A DNA stretch of 55,436 nt from DASRCB01 sp035653295 (GTDB lineage Bacteria > Acidobacteriota > Terriglobia > Bryobacterales > Bryobacteraceae), in NCBI GenBank assembly GCA_035653295.1, contig DASRCB010000285.1:1-55436 (forward strand), written 5' to 3'. The notes beneath the pieces are model-generated. The model was not told where the DNA came from, did no database searches, and saw nothing but the letters and a program-made list of their open reading frames with translations. Below, piece by piece: positions 1 to 7,854 of this stretch. The position numbers and the translations under genes are program-made. Each line of letters starts with the position of its first letter. The stretch's first letter is position 1.

Positions 1-202
1 ATCCCTTGCGGTACCGATCCGGAGAGGAGCCCCGTTTAGCGCCGATTAAGACGCCCAGCGGTTGCAAACTACGCAACGAACAACGAATCGAACAATCTGC
101 TCAGCCTGGCCAGCCTTCGCATTACGATCTTCGCAAAGCCGCAAAGAGCTGGATATGGAAGTTGTTGATTCGATTCGTGCGATAGCTTGTGACTGGGCGG
201 GA

Positions 203-1498
203 TCACCTGCGCACGGGGACATCGAGGCGGACCTCTTTCATGAATCGCTGGCGCATGTCTCCCAGCCACGAATCACGATAGCGGCGATTCAGGTCGATGG
301 TGGCGACGGCGAGCGTTCCGCGATCCTTCGCAAGGGACAGCAGCTCCCCATCGGGATCCATGATGTATGTGGGGTGATCGTATCCTGACGAGGCCAGAAA
401 CACGCGATTCTCGATGGCGCGAGCCTTGGCGAGGGTTTCGTTCCCGCCCCAGATGGGCATGGCGATCAGTTCGGCGCCGCGCAGCGCGAGAGCGCGGGCC
501 GGATCGGCGTACTGCACATCCCAGCAGATCATGATTCCCAGCGTTCCGAAGTCGGTCCGGAACACCGGATAATCGGAGCCCGGCGTGAGACCGGCTTCGA
601 GTTCCTCGCGGGGAAGATACACCTTTCGATATCGCCCAACCAGGGCGCCGCTGCGGTCGATCAGAACGGCGGTATTGTAGACGGCAACGCCTTCGCGCTC
701 GTAAACACCTGCAACAAGCCAGGTGTGATGAGTACGCGCGAATGCCCCGAGGCGCGCGGTTACGGGACCGGGAAGCGGCTCGGCGACCTCGGTGTACGCG
801 CGTCCCGTTCCAACAACGGTTATGCCTTCGGGCAGAACCACGAGATCGCATTTCGCCGGAAGGGAGTGGGCAAGAACGGCAAGAAAGTCGCCGACGGGAT
901 CCTTCGTATCGGAGGGACGCAGGTTTATGGAGGCGACGGTTACTCGTCTCGGTTCCGGCGCGGCGATCGGCTCGAGCGATACTTCGTCCCACCAGACGGT
1001 CGCGTGAGGAGCATTCACGAGCATCAGCTGAAGTGCGACGGCTCGGGCGCCTGAGGGCGCGGCGGCATCAAGCACGATATTGTTCCACTCGCCGCTGGCG
1101 GTGGTCCGCCACGCGTACTCGGGCTGATCGGTTCGGGTGTTGTCCTGGCCGAGCCAGTCGAGTCGAGCGACGACCTGGCGGGGAGGATCATCGAGGCCCT
1201 CAGCTCTCCAGCACGCGCGGAATCGATACCAGCGACCCGGCTCAATATCGGTTATGATGCGCTGGACTCCGCCATACACGGCGGCGTTGCTGTTCCCGGA
1301 GAGAGCGATCGCCGTGCCGCCCTGGCGGGAGTGCACGGGATCGACGTACACGCGAGGGGCGATCTCGTCGCGCGGGGCCCACAAGGCCCAGCCGTCCGGC
1401 AGGCCGGAGCCCGAGGATTCAAACGAGGTCTGGCGGAAGGGGAGGGAAGCGGCGGACGAGGAGACGGCAACCGCGGCAACGAACGCGAGGAGCTTCAT
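203..1498 (-). CDS. Secreted carbon-nitrogen hydrolase (nitrilase superfamily) with N-terminal beta-sandwich-like domain
   Basis: The enzyme should hydrolyse a C-N bond (amide or nitrile; substrate unknown) outside the cytoplasm. The start is the ATG at 1498, which gives a signal peptide (MKLLAFVAAVAVSSSAA); a longer reading frame to 1561 exists but has no targeting logic. Residues about 20-185 resemble a carbohydrate-binding-like beta-sandwich (SFESSGSGLPDGW, then WWDEVSLEP). The rest is the nitrilase fold. The Glu-Lys-Cys triad is visible as E224 (VLPEGIT), K292 (RYRKVYLP) and C325 (IMICWDVQ). A TATACT hexamer lies six bases before the ATG and there is no Shine-Dalgarno, so the mRNA may be leaderless. 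It diverges from greB. The family call is firm; the substrate is not predictable. Confidence 0.85.
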   Translation of the reverse strand: MKLLAFVAAVAVSSSAASLPFRQTSFESSGSGLPDGWALWAPRDEIAPRVYVDPVHSRQGGTAIALSGNSNAAVYGGVQRIITDIEPGRWYRFRACWRAEGLDDPPRQVVARLDWLGQDNTRTDQPEYAWRTTASGEWNNIVLDAAAPSGARAVALQLMLVNAPHATVWWDEVSLEPIAAPEPRRVTVASINLRPSDTKDPVGDFLAVLAHSLPAKCDLVVLPEGITVVGTGRAYTEVAEPLPGPVTARLGAFARTHHTWLVAGVYEREGVAVYNTAVLIDRSGALVGRYRKVYLPREELEAGLTPGSDYPVFRTDFGTLGIMICWDVQYADPARALALRGAELIAMPIWGGNETLAKARAIENRVFLASSGYDHPTYIMDPDGELLSLAKDRGTLAVATIDLNRRYRDSWLGDMRQRFMKEVRLDVPVRR

Positions 1499-1504
1499 CC
1501 GTCG

Positions 1505-1510
1505 AGTATA
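1505..1510 (-). promoter_or_regulatory. Candidate -10 element (TATACT) of a leaderless transcript
   Basis: On the minus strand TATACT is followed by six bases and the ATG of the nitrilase-family gene. This spacing puts the transcription start at or next to the start codon. No clear -35 was identified. Confidence 0.45.
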
Positions 1511-1590
1511 TGGCGAAACCGGAGGTAAGGGGTGGAGCGCGTTGTAGAGCACGTGAAACAATCAGTCAGGACAGACGCGTTCGAGTAAGT

Positions 1591-2220
1591 ATGCGCAAAG
1601 GATTTACGCGAAGGCCGCAGGAGGACGAGCCCGCGGCGCGAACCAAGAACTACATAACGCCTGGCGGGTTAGAGCGCCTCAGAGATGAGCTCCGGTTTCT
1701 GCTCACACGCGAACGCCCCGCAGTGACGGCGGTGGTGTCGTGGGCTGCGAGCAACGGCGATCGGAGTGAGAACGCCGATTATCAGTACGGCAAGCGGCGG
1801 CTGCGCCAGATCGATGGGCGCATTCGTTTTTTGAAGAAGCGAATCGAAGCCGCGGAAGTGGTTGACCCGGAAACGCCGAGAACCGGGCAGGCGGCGGAGC
1901 GGGCATACTTCGGAGCGACTGTGCGCTACGAAAATGACGCGGGAGTGGAGCGAGTGGTGAGCATCGTGGGCACGGACGAGGTGGATCTCGAGCGCAACCA
2001 CATCAGCTGGGTGTCGCCTCTGGGCCGCGCATTGATCAAGTCAGCAGAGGGCGATCGCGTAGTTCTCCGGGCGCCGGGCGGTACATCCTATTTGACCGTG
2101 CTGGAAGTGTCTTATCAGCGCATCGAGGTCGAACAGTTCCGCGAACCGCCTGGAGCGGAGGCGTCGCCGAAGGGGCCGCGCCCAGGCGATTCACCTGACG
2201 GCGGTCAGCGGGACGATTGA
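1591..2220 (+). CDS. greB: Transcription elongation factor GreB
   Basis: GreB binds the RNA polymerase secondary channel and stimulates cleavage of backtracked RNA. The GreB-type coiled coil is clear: KNYITPGGLERLRDEL, then the hallmark SWAASNGDRSENADYQYGK with its acidic tip, then RLRQIDGRIRFLKKR. The C-terminal FKBP-like domain follows (ATVRYENDAG... VDLERNHISWVSPLGRALI). The ATG at 1591 (MRKGFTRRPQ) is preferred to an upstream ATG at 1510 because the extra 27 residues are unlike the family. The protein is 209 aa, longer than the usual about 160, because of a polar C-terminal tail rich in Pro, Gly and Asp that overlaps no known domain. Confidence 0.9.
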   Translation: MRKGFTRRPQEDEPAARTKNYITPGGLERLRDELRFLLTRERPAVTAVVSWAASNGDRSENADYQYGKRRLRQIDGRIRFLKKRIEAAEVVDPETPRTGQAAERAYFGATVRYENDAGVERVVSIVGTDEVDLERNHISWVSPLGRALIKSAEGDRVVLRAPGGTSYLTVLEVSYQRIEVEQFREPPGAEASPKGPRPGDSPDGGQRDD

Positions 2221-2236
2221 GATCGCACAGGCAGGC

Positions 2237-2953
2237 TTAGTGCGCAGGGTCGGGGGCCGGCGCGCCATCGGACCACGTGCTCGCGTAAACCATGAAGATG
2301 GTCGCTCGTTCTTCCGGGTCGTCCGCCGCTATGACCGGCGAGCCCGGCATATTGGCCCCCCAGCTTTTGGCCGCATCGCCCGAAACGAAAAACATGACAT
2401 GCGGATGCCAGCTCCTGCCGCGGTCGTTTAAGTACTGCTGCCGGGACATCATGTAACACATGGCTCCGGGCTCGAGCGAGGGCAGTTCCTTCCGATTCAG
2501 CGCGGCGGCAATGGCCGGAGCAATTTCCGCCTTCGATTTGCCCGCCAGCACCAGTTTGGTCTTCATCAGGAAGATGGGAAGAAAGCTTCTTGCGGACGAC
2601 GGATTGAAGCAAATGGGGGCGCGCACCTTCGGATTCCAGAATTCCGGATCGTCGGTGGCGGCGCCCCATGATCGTTCCACCAGGCAGACAAAGCCATTGC
2701 TGCCCTTCACCGCGGTGGTGTATGCCTTTCGTCCCAGCACCATCACTTCGGCGGCGTCCGAAATGGATGGCGGAGCAGCACTGCGCGCCAGCGCGATTTC
2801 GGAATGTTGGTCGGCGGGCAGATACTGATCCACGAGGGCCATGGCGGGGTATCGAGTTTTCTGCGCCTGCGCTTCCGCGACGCAGGCTGCGCCGGGTAAG
2901 ATCGCCCACAGGGTGAGTATTGACGGCAGGAAACGGGACGTTTTCCTTTGCAT
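2237..2953 (-). CDS. Secreted protein of unknown function
   Basis: The ATG at 2953 is chosen over the ATG at 2974 because CTGGAGG lies five bases upstream. The product (238 aa) begins with a signal peptide (MQRKTSRFLPSILTLWAILPGAACVAEAQA). The mature part has no motif I recognise: it includes VMVLGRKAYTTAVKG, FVCLVERSWG and a C-terminal segment HPHVMFFVSGDAAKSWGANMP. Family members in related genomes are usually left hypothetical. It stands alone between greB (convergent, 16 bases between the stops) and a patch of hairpin repeats. Confidence 0.7.
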   Translation of the reverse strand: MQRKTSRFLPSILTLWAILPGAACVAEAQAQKTRYPAMALVDQYLPADQHSEIALARSAAPPSISDAAEVMVLGRKAYTTAVKGSNGFVCLVERSWGAATDDPEFWNPKVRAPICFNPSSARSFLPIFLMKTKLVLAGKSKAEIAPAIAAALNRKELPSLEPGAMCYMMSRQQYLNDRGRSWHPHVMFFVSGDAAKSWGANMPGSPVIAADDPEERATIFMVYASTWSDGAPAPDPAH

Positions 2954-3054
2954 TGCGGCCTCCAGGATGTGCACTCGCCGCTTCAGGACCGGAGACTTCG
3001 GGTCCGGGGATTCGCGAGACGTTGGTTGAGATTAGACCATGAGCAGGGAGAAGT

Positions 3055-3075
3055 GTGCAAGCCAAAGGGTCGCAC
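3055..3075. repeat. GCCAAAGG-core hairpin repeat, copy 1 (degenerate)
   Basis: The sequence pairs GTGC with GCAC around AGCC-AAA-GGGT. It is the same unit as the copies at 3168 and 27848, with one changed base in the inner stem. Confidence 0.6.
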
Positions 3076-3084
3076 TACATTTGC

Positions 3085-3108
3085 GCCGGGTTCCTCGGGT
3101 AACCCGGC
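3085..3108. repeat. Perfect 8-bp stem-loop
   Basis: GCCGGGTT (3085-3092) pairs with AACCCGGC (3101-3108) around an 8-base loop. It lies inside the hairpin-rich spacer and could act as a terminator-like or REP-like element; there is no T-tract. Confidence 0.5.
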
Positions 3109-3143
3109 AGGCCGCCGAGAGCCGGGTTTCATCCGGCGGACGC

Positions 3144-3160
3144 GCGGGCCAAAGGCCCGC
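3144..3160. repeat. GCCAAAGG-core hairpin, perfect 7-bp stem
   Basis: GCGGGCC-AAA-GGCCCGC is a perfect stem with the same AAA loop flanked by CC and GG as the neighbouring repeats. It is the second of three such hairpins within 135 bases. Confidence 0.6.
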
Positions 3161-3167
3161 TCCACAG

Positions 3168-3188
3168 GTGCAAGCCAAAGGCTCGCAC
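3168..3188. repeat. GCCAAAGG-core hairpin repeat, copy 2
   Basis: GTGCAAGCCAAAGGCTCGCAC folds as GTGC/GCAC and AGCC/GGCT with one A-C mismatch and an AAA loop. It is identical over 21 bases to 27848-27868. It sits 22 bases beyond the stop codon of the chitinase-like gene, so it may also shape that mRNA 3' end. Confidence 0.75.
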
Positions 3189-3210
3189 TACAACACGAAA
3201 GCGGGCAGGA

Positions 3211-4335
3211 TCAGGGATGGGCGAGGGCGGCGTCGATGGCGTCGAGCAGGGTGTTTCGCGGGTCGCCGGTGTACTCCCAGAACATGATGCCGCCGAGATG
3301 GTGTTTTTTTACGTACTCGGCGCGCGCGGCTTCGGCCTCCGCATCGTTGTAAGTGATGAAGGTCTTACTCTGCGCGTTATACAGGTACGGCGCGGCGGCG
3401 GTGCTGTCCCAAAAGCGCCGAAAGCCCTGTTGGTTGATGAGCGGCTCGATGTTACCGAAGTTCACCTCGGACCCATCGCGCGAGGTTGGCTGCCACAGGC
3501 CGTTGTTGGTGGAGGCGATGCCTTCCCAGCGCCGGCCGTAGAAGGGGACACCCACGACGATTTTGTGCGCGGGCACGCCCGCGGCGCGGTACATCTTTAC
3601 CGCATCGTCGATGGAGATGTGCTTTGGATCGGCGGCGGAGGTGTACAGCGGTGAGTCGTGGCCGGTGTTTTTGGCGTCGTTGTAGTACCAGTCGTAACAC
3701 ATCATGTTCACGGTGGTGAGCCACTTCGAGGCGGCGCGCATGTCCGTGTGGTCGAGCCAGATCTGTGTGGCTCCGGTGGCCGAGGAGGTGACCAGCGGGC
3801 GGCCGAGGCGTTTCTCTTCGCGGTCGAAGCGCTGCCGCAGTTCCTTCAGCAGAAGCGTGTAGGTGTCGCGATCTTCGGGTCGTACCGTAACAGCCGGGAT
3901 GTGCGTGTAGCCGGGGTACTCCCAGTCGATGTCGACGCCGTCGAGTCCATATTTCTCGACGGCCGCGACGGCGGAGTCGACGAACCGGCGGCGGCCTTCC
4001 GGAGTAATGGCCATATCGGAGAAGCCGGCGGATCCGACGTCTCCGCCGCCGACGGAGATGAGGATCTGCAGCCGAGGATTCTGGCTGCGCAGCCCGGTGA
4101 GTACGGCTACGTTCTGCGCATCGTGCTCGCCGCGTTCCGCGATGAGGCCATTTTTCAGGCCGAAGAAGGCGTAATTGATGCGCGTCATCTTCTTTGCGGC
4201 GATGGCGCGGCCGTCGAGTGTCCCGCCGTGGGCAAAGATGTAGCCGACGATCTCATACTCAGGCCGCCCAGGGATGCGGGCGGCGTGTGCAAGCGTGCAG
4301 ACGATGAAGGCGAGAAATACGCTGGAGATCCGCAT
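3211..4335 (-). CDS. Secreted glycoside hydrolase family 18 protein (chitinase-like)
   Basis: GH18 enzymes cleave beta-1,4 bonds in chitin or related GlcNAc polymers by substrate-assisted catalysis. The family signature DGVDIDWEYP is complete, with the acid/base Glu at about residue 139. Upstream GRPEYEIVGYIFAHGG and the LQILISVGGGD strand also fit the barrel, and the C-terminal MFWEYTGDPRNTLLDAI is typical of its last strand. The ATG at 4335 starts a clean signal peptide (MRISSVFLAFIVCTLAHA); the frame stays open to 4476 but that extension would bury it. At 374 aa it is a catalytic domain only, with no carbohydrate-binding module. It diverges from the PEP-CTERM gene with 77 bases between the starts. 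Confidence 0.9.
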   Translation of the reverse strand: MRISSVFLAFIVCTLAHAARIPGRPEYEIVGYIFAHGGTLDGRAIAAKKMTRINYAFFGLKNGLIAERGEHDAQNVAVLTGLRSQNPRLQILISVGGGDVGSAGFSDMAITPEGRRRFVDSAVAAVEKYGLDGVDIDWEYPGYTHIPAVTVRPEDRDTYTLLLKELRQRFDREEKRLGRPLVTSSATGATQIWLDHTDMRAASKWLTTVNMMCYDWYYNDAKNTGHDSPLYTSAADPKHISIDDAVKMYRAAGVPAHKIVVGVPFYGRRWEGIASTNNGLWQPTSRDGSEVNFGNIEPLINQQGFRRFWDSTAAAPYLYNAQSKTFITYNDAEAEAARAEYVKKHHLGGIMFWEYTGDPRNTLLDAIDAALAHP

Positions 4336-4412
4336 AGGCACAAGTAGAGCATGCGAAGGCGTGCCGGTGAGGGGATTGCTGGAGAAAAATCGCTGGAAAG
4401 GGCAGGAGCAAT

Positions 4413-5102
4413 ATGCAAATGGAAAGTATTCACCGGCTCCTGCGCTGCTGGGCGGCGGCGGCGATCCTGCTTTCACCCGCCGCCCGCGCTGGAACCATCG
4501 ATACGTGGAACTTCACCGAGCCGAATTACTACCCGGCGCAGAATAACGGCGGGAACACAACGCCGTACGAAGCGGTGGGGTCATTTACCGGGCAGGTGGA
4601 GGCGGACGGTCTTATCGAACTGGCCGACCTGAGCGCGTTCACCGTTCAACTGGAACAGAACGGAGCGCCGGTCCCGCCATTTACGATGGGCCTGAGCCAG
4701 CTCACGCTGTTCTCTTTCAATACCAACGGCGGCGCCAGCAGCCTGGATTACGCGGGAACGCCGAACCCAAACATTTCCAACTTTTGCGTGGGCGCGGCGA
4801 CCTCTCTGGACGCCAACTGCACACTGAACTTTTCGATGACCTACCCGGTGGGAACGGTGGGCGTTCTGCTGTTTGGCGGCCCGGCTGATATATCCTCGTC
4901 GTTTCCGCAGCTGACGCTGGCATCGAGCGTGACCACGCCTCCGCCCGCCACCGTGCCCGAGCCGCGCCTGACCTGGCTTGGCGGACTGCTTCTGGCCGCG
5001 GGTGCAGCGGCGCGGCGTTTGCGCCGTCTGCGAGAGAGCGTCGCTTCACACCGCTCGATTATCATGTTCATGATTGGACAGACCAGCCGTTCTGGCTGGT
5101 GA
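4413..5102 (+). CDS. PEP-CTERM sorting-domain protein of unknown function
   Basis: The product is exported and probably processed at the membrane by an exosortase, none of which is in this window. A signal peptide (RLLRCWAAAAILLSPAARA) is followed by about 150 residues rich in Asn, Thr and Gly, then the sorting tail: VPEP near residue 183, a hydrophobic helix (LTWLGGLLLAAGAAA) and the basic cluster RRLRRLR. An AGGAGC site precedes the ATG at 4413; an in-frame ATG at 4419 is equally possible. Odd point: about 22 residues continue past the basic cluster, where such proteins normally stop, and the last codons fall inside a hairpin (5082-5100). Confidence 0.75.
   Translation: MQMESIHRLLRCWAAAAILLSPAARAGTIDTWNFTEPNYYPAQNNGGNTTPYEAVGSFTGQVEADGLIELADLSAFTVQLEQNGAPVPPFTMGLSQLTLFSFNTNGGASSLDYAGTPNPNISNFCVGAATSLDANCTLNFSMTYPVGTVGVLLFGGPADISSSFPQLTLASSVTTPPPATVPEPRLTWLGGLLLAAGAAARRLRRLRESVASHRSIIMFMIGQTSRSGW
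5082..5100 (+). terminator. Stem-loop overlapping the end of the PEP-CTERM gene
   Basis: ACCAGCC-GTTCT-GGCTGGT forms a perfect 7-bp stem, directly followed by the stop codon. There is no T-tract, so a factor-independent terminator role is only a suggestion. Confidence 0.4.
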
Positions 5103-5126
5103 ACATATCTCGAGTGGAGGCGCTTC

Positions 5127-6353
5127 ATGCGCGTGATGGGAATCGTGCTTCTGATGGCGGCAAGCCTGGGTTTGGCGCAGGATTCGGGCGATTTCAAGCC
5201 CGCTTCATCCAACGTTCTGGATGCCAAATATCCGCAGGTGGACAGCAACTCACGGGTTGAGATCCGCTTCAAGGCTCCGGATGCGACCAAGGTCAGGGTG
5301 AATTTCTGGAGCGGTCCGAAAGCGGACATGGAGAAGCGGGCAGACGGATTCTGGACATACATCACGCCGCCGATGGCGCCCGGACTTCATTACTACACGG
5401 TGATCGTGGACGGCGCGGAGGTAAGCGATCCGGGGAGCACCGCGTACTTCGGCGGAAGCAAGTGGGCCAGCGCGGTGGAAGTGCCTGAAGCAGGGACCAC
5501 CTATTACCAGCCGCGCGATGTTCCGCACGGGCAGGTGCGGGAGGTCTGGTATGACTCGCGAGTCACCGGCAGGTGGCGGCACGCCCTGGTGTACACGCCT
5601 CCCGGCTATGACACGCGGCCGAAGGAGCGCTACCCCGTGCTTTATCTGCAGCACGGCGGGGGTGAGGACGAATCGGGGTGGACGCGCCAGGGCAGGGCGA
5701 ACTTCATCCTCGATAACCTGATTGCCGCCGGAAAGGCGAAGCCCATGATTGTGGTCATGGCGAATGGATACGCCCGGCGCGCGGGTCAGCCGGCGCCGGA
5801 TCTTGCCGGCAAGTCGTTCGGATCGCCGGAGATGAGGAAGGCGATGCAGGACATGATGTCGGCATTCGAAGATGACATGACCCAGGCGCTCATTCCCTTC
5901 ATCGACTCGACGTTCCGCACCATTTCCGATCGCGATCATCGCGCCATGGCCGGTCTCTCCATGGGCGGCATGCAGACCTTCCACGTGACGTTCGATCATC
6001 TCGAGTTGTTCTCGTACATTGGCGGATTCAGCGGAGCGGGGAATGTGTTTGCCGCGGGCAATGAGAACGCGGACATGAAGACGGCGTATCACGGGGCGAT
6101 GGCCGACCCCGCCGCGTTTGCAAAGCGGGTGCATCTGCTGTGGATCGGGGTGGGGACGGAGGAGCCGGAACGCATGAAGCAGGGCATCGAAAAGCTGAAC
6201 ACGTCGCTGGAGGAGGCGAAAATCCAGCACGTGTTTTATGAGTCGCCGGGCACGGCGCACGAATGGCAGACGTGGCGCCGCGACTTGAACGACTTTGCGC
6301 CACGGCTGTTTCAGGCGGCGGGTGACCGGTCCATCGCGGCACGACGGAAGTAG
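5127..6353 (+). CDS. Secreted esterase, alpha/beta hydrolase (esterase D / CE1-like) with N-terminal Ig-like domain
   Basis: The protein (408 aa) has a signal peptide (MRVMGIVLLMAASLGLAQ), an N-terminal E-set/CBM48-like domain (about 30-130, RVEIRFKAPDATKVRVNFWSG), and a CE1-type esterase domain. The nucleophile elbow is GLSMGG with Ser near residue 278; the oxyanion region is LYLQHGGGEDESGW and a late HEWQTWRRDL provides the probable catalytic His. This architecture is found in feruloyl/acetyl-xylan esterases and esterase D-like proteins. GTGGAGG lies six bases before the ATG. It follows the PEP-CTERM gene by 24 bases on the same strand. Confidence 0.88.
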   Translation: MRVMGIVLLMAASLGLAQDSGDFKPASSNVLDAKYPQVDSNSRVEIRFKAPDATKVRVNFWSGPKADMEKRADGFWTYITPPMAPGLHYYTVIVDGAEVSDPGSTAYFGGSKWASAVEVPEAGTTYYQPRDVPHGQVREVWYDSRVTGRWRHALVYTPPGYDTRPKERYPVLYLQHGGGEDESGWTRQGRANFILDNLIAAGKAKPMIVVMANGYARRAGQPAPDLAGKSFGSPEMRKAMQDMMSAFEDDMTQALIPFIDSTFRTISDRDHRAMAGLSMGGMQTFHVTFDHLELFSYIGGFSGAGNVFAAGNENADMKTAYHGAMADPAAFAKRVHLLWIGVGTEEPERMKQGIEKLNTSLEEAKIQHVFYESPGTAHEWQTWRRDLNDFAPRLFQAAGDRSIAARRK

Positions 6354-6504
6354 AATACGCCGGGTGCGCCGCAATCGCGGCTGCCCGGCATTGTTCGGCA
6401 GCCGCCGGGAGAGAAGTGTCCAAACCACTGGACTCGTTCGCGCTCTCGTGCTCTGCGCCACTCACGCCATTTGATATAACGGTGGGGACCTTTCGCAATC
6501 CCTC

Positions 6505-7854
6505 GTGAATCGCGCTTCCGTACCCACACGCAGTCCGGCTGATGTCACGCGCCCGTGGTATCGCGAGCTGAGCCGCTACCACTGGTGGGTGCTCATCGTC
6601 GCGGCGCTGGGCTGGATGTTCGACACCATGGACCAGCAGCTGTTCAACCTGGCGCGGCGTCCGGCGATCACGCAGCTTCTGGCCGCGCACAGCGGGCATG
6701 CGCCGAGCGCCGGCATGGTGGCCGAGTACGCCGGTTACGCCACCATGATCTTCATGATCGGCTGGGCGTCCGGCGGCGTGTTCTTCGGCATCCTGGGCGA
6801 CCGCATCGGGCGGGTGAAGACGATGATCCTGACCATCCTCTTCTATTCGATCTTCACCGGCGCGAGCGTGCTGTCCACGAGCGTCTGGGATTTTTCGACG
6901 TATCTGGCGCTGACCGGGTTCGGCGTGGGCGGGCAGTTCGCCGTCGGGGTGGCGCTGGTGGCGGAAACCATGCCGGAGCGGGCGCGGCCCTTCGCGCTGG
7001 GCTGGCTTCAGGCGCTTTCGGCCGGCGGGAATATGGTGGCGGCGTTTATCGGCATCGTGCTGGGGCAGTTCCAGGAGGCGGGGGCGATCGGGGCGGCATG
7101 GCGCTACATGTTCATGATCGGGACCCTGCCGGCGCTGCTGTGCATCCTGGTATTCCGGCGTCTGAAAGAGCCCGAGCAATGGCAGAGGGCCAGGCGCGAG
7201 AAGAAGAAGCTGGGGTCCATGGGCGAGCTTTTCTCGGACCCGCGCTGGCGCAGGAACTCGATCGTCGGGCTGCTGCTGGCCTTCTCCGGCGTGGTGGGAC
7301 TGTGGGGCATCGGGTTCTTCAGCTTCGATCTGCTGCGCACGGTGTTCGACAAGACGAACATGAGCGCGGGCGACAAGACCTTCTGGACAGGCGTCACCTC
7401 GCTGGTGCAGAACGCCGGCGCGTTCCTGGGCATCCAGGCATTCACGTGGGTGACGCACTATACGGGCCGGCGAAAGGCGTTCGCAGTGTCGTTCGTGGCG
7501 GCGATGCTGGCCACGGCATTCACTTTCTGGAACCTGCGCCACTTCAGCGATATCTTCTGGATGATCCCGCTGATGGGCTTCTGCCAGCTGGCGTTATTCG
7601 GCGGCTATGCCATCTACCTGCCGGAGCTGTTTCCGACGCGCCTGCGGAGCACCGGGACGTCCTTTTGTTACAACGTGGGCCGGTTCGCGGCCGCGCTGGG
7701 TCCGCTGACGCTCGGACTGCTGACCAGCCGTGTGTACGCGGACAAGGCGGAGCCGATGCGCTGGGCGGGGGTGACCATGACTCTGGTATTCCTGATCGGC
7801 CTGGCGACGCTCCCGTTCGCGCCGGAGACGAAGGGCAGGCCGCTTCCGGAATGA
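6505..7854 (+). CDS. Major facilitator superfamily transporter
   Basis: This 449-aa inner-membrane carrier has about 12 hydrophobic segments. Loop 2-3 carries the MFS motif A as GDRIGRVKTM, and the second half repeats it weakly (THYTGRRKAF). The end (LPFAPETKGRPLPE) is typical of the sugar/organic-acid branch. The GTG at 6505 is the likely start because it keeps the cytosolic leader before the first helix (HWWVLIVAALGWMFDTMD). A TATAAC hexamer at 6474-6479 could be its -10. The stop overlaps the next gene's ATG (ATGA), so transporter and oxidoreductase are probably translated together. The substrate is unknown. Confidence 0.85.
   Translation: MNRASVPTRSPADVTRPWYRELSRYHWWVLIVAALGWMFDTMDQQLFNLARRPAITQLLAAHSGHAPSAGMVAEYAGYATMIFMIGWASGGVFFGILGDRIGRVKTMILTILFYSIFTGASVLSTSVWDFSTYLALTGFGVGGQFAVGVALVAETMPERARPFALGWLQALSAGGNMVAAFIGIVLGQFQEAGAIGAAWRYMFMIGTLPALLCILVFRRLKEPEQWQRARREKKKLGSMGELFSDPRWRRNSIVGLLLAFSGVVGLWGIGFFSFDLLRTVFDKTNMSAGDKTFWTGVTSLVQNAGAFLGIQAFTWVTHYTGRRKAFAVSFVAAMLATAFTFWNLRHFSDIFWMIPLMGFCQLALFGGYAIYLPELFPTRLRSTGTSFCYNVGRFAAALGPLTLGLLTSRVYADKAEPMRWAGVTMTLVFLIGLATLPFAPETKGRPLPE

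Noticed and set aside
1..202. C-terminal end of a gene entering from the left
   Set aside because: Frame 1 is open only to a TAG at 37-39 and frame 2 to a TAA at 47-49; too short to support a gene.
5250..6461. 403-aa minus-strand open frame opposite the esterase
   Set aside because: Low-complexity Arg/His-rich shadow of the esterase, with no recognisable motif.
6028..7542. 504-aa minus-strand open frame opposite the MFS transporter
   Set aside because: Composition is a run of His, Arg, Pro and Gln typical of an antisense shadow; the plus strand holds a clear transporter.
6555..7850. N-terminal half of a long plus-strand frame joined to the reductase
   Set aside because: This stretch is an off-frame shadow of the transporter; the reductase begins at 7851, where the family motifs start.
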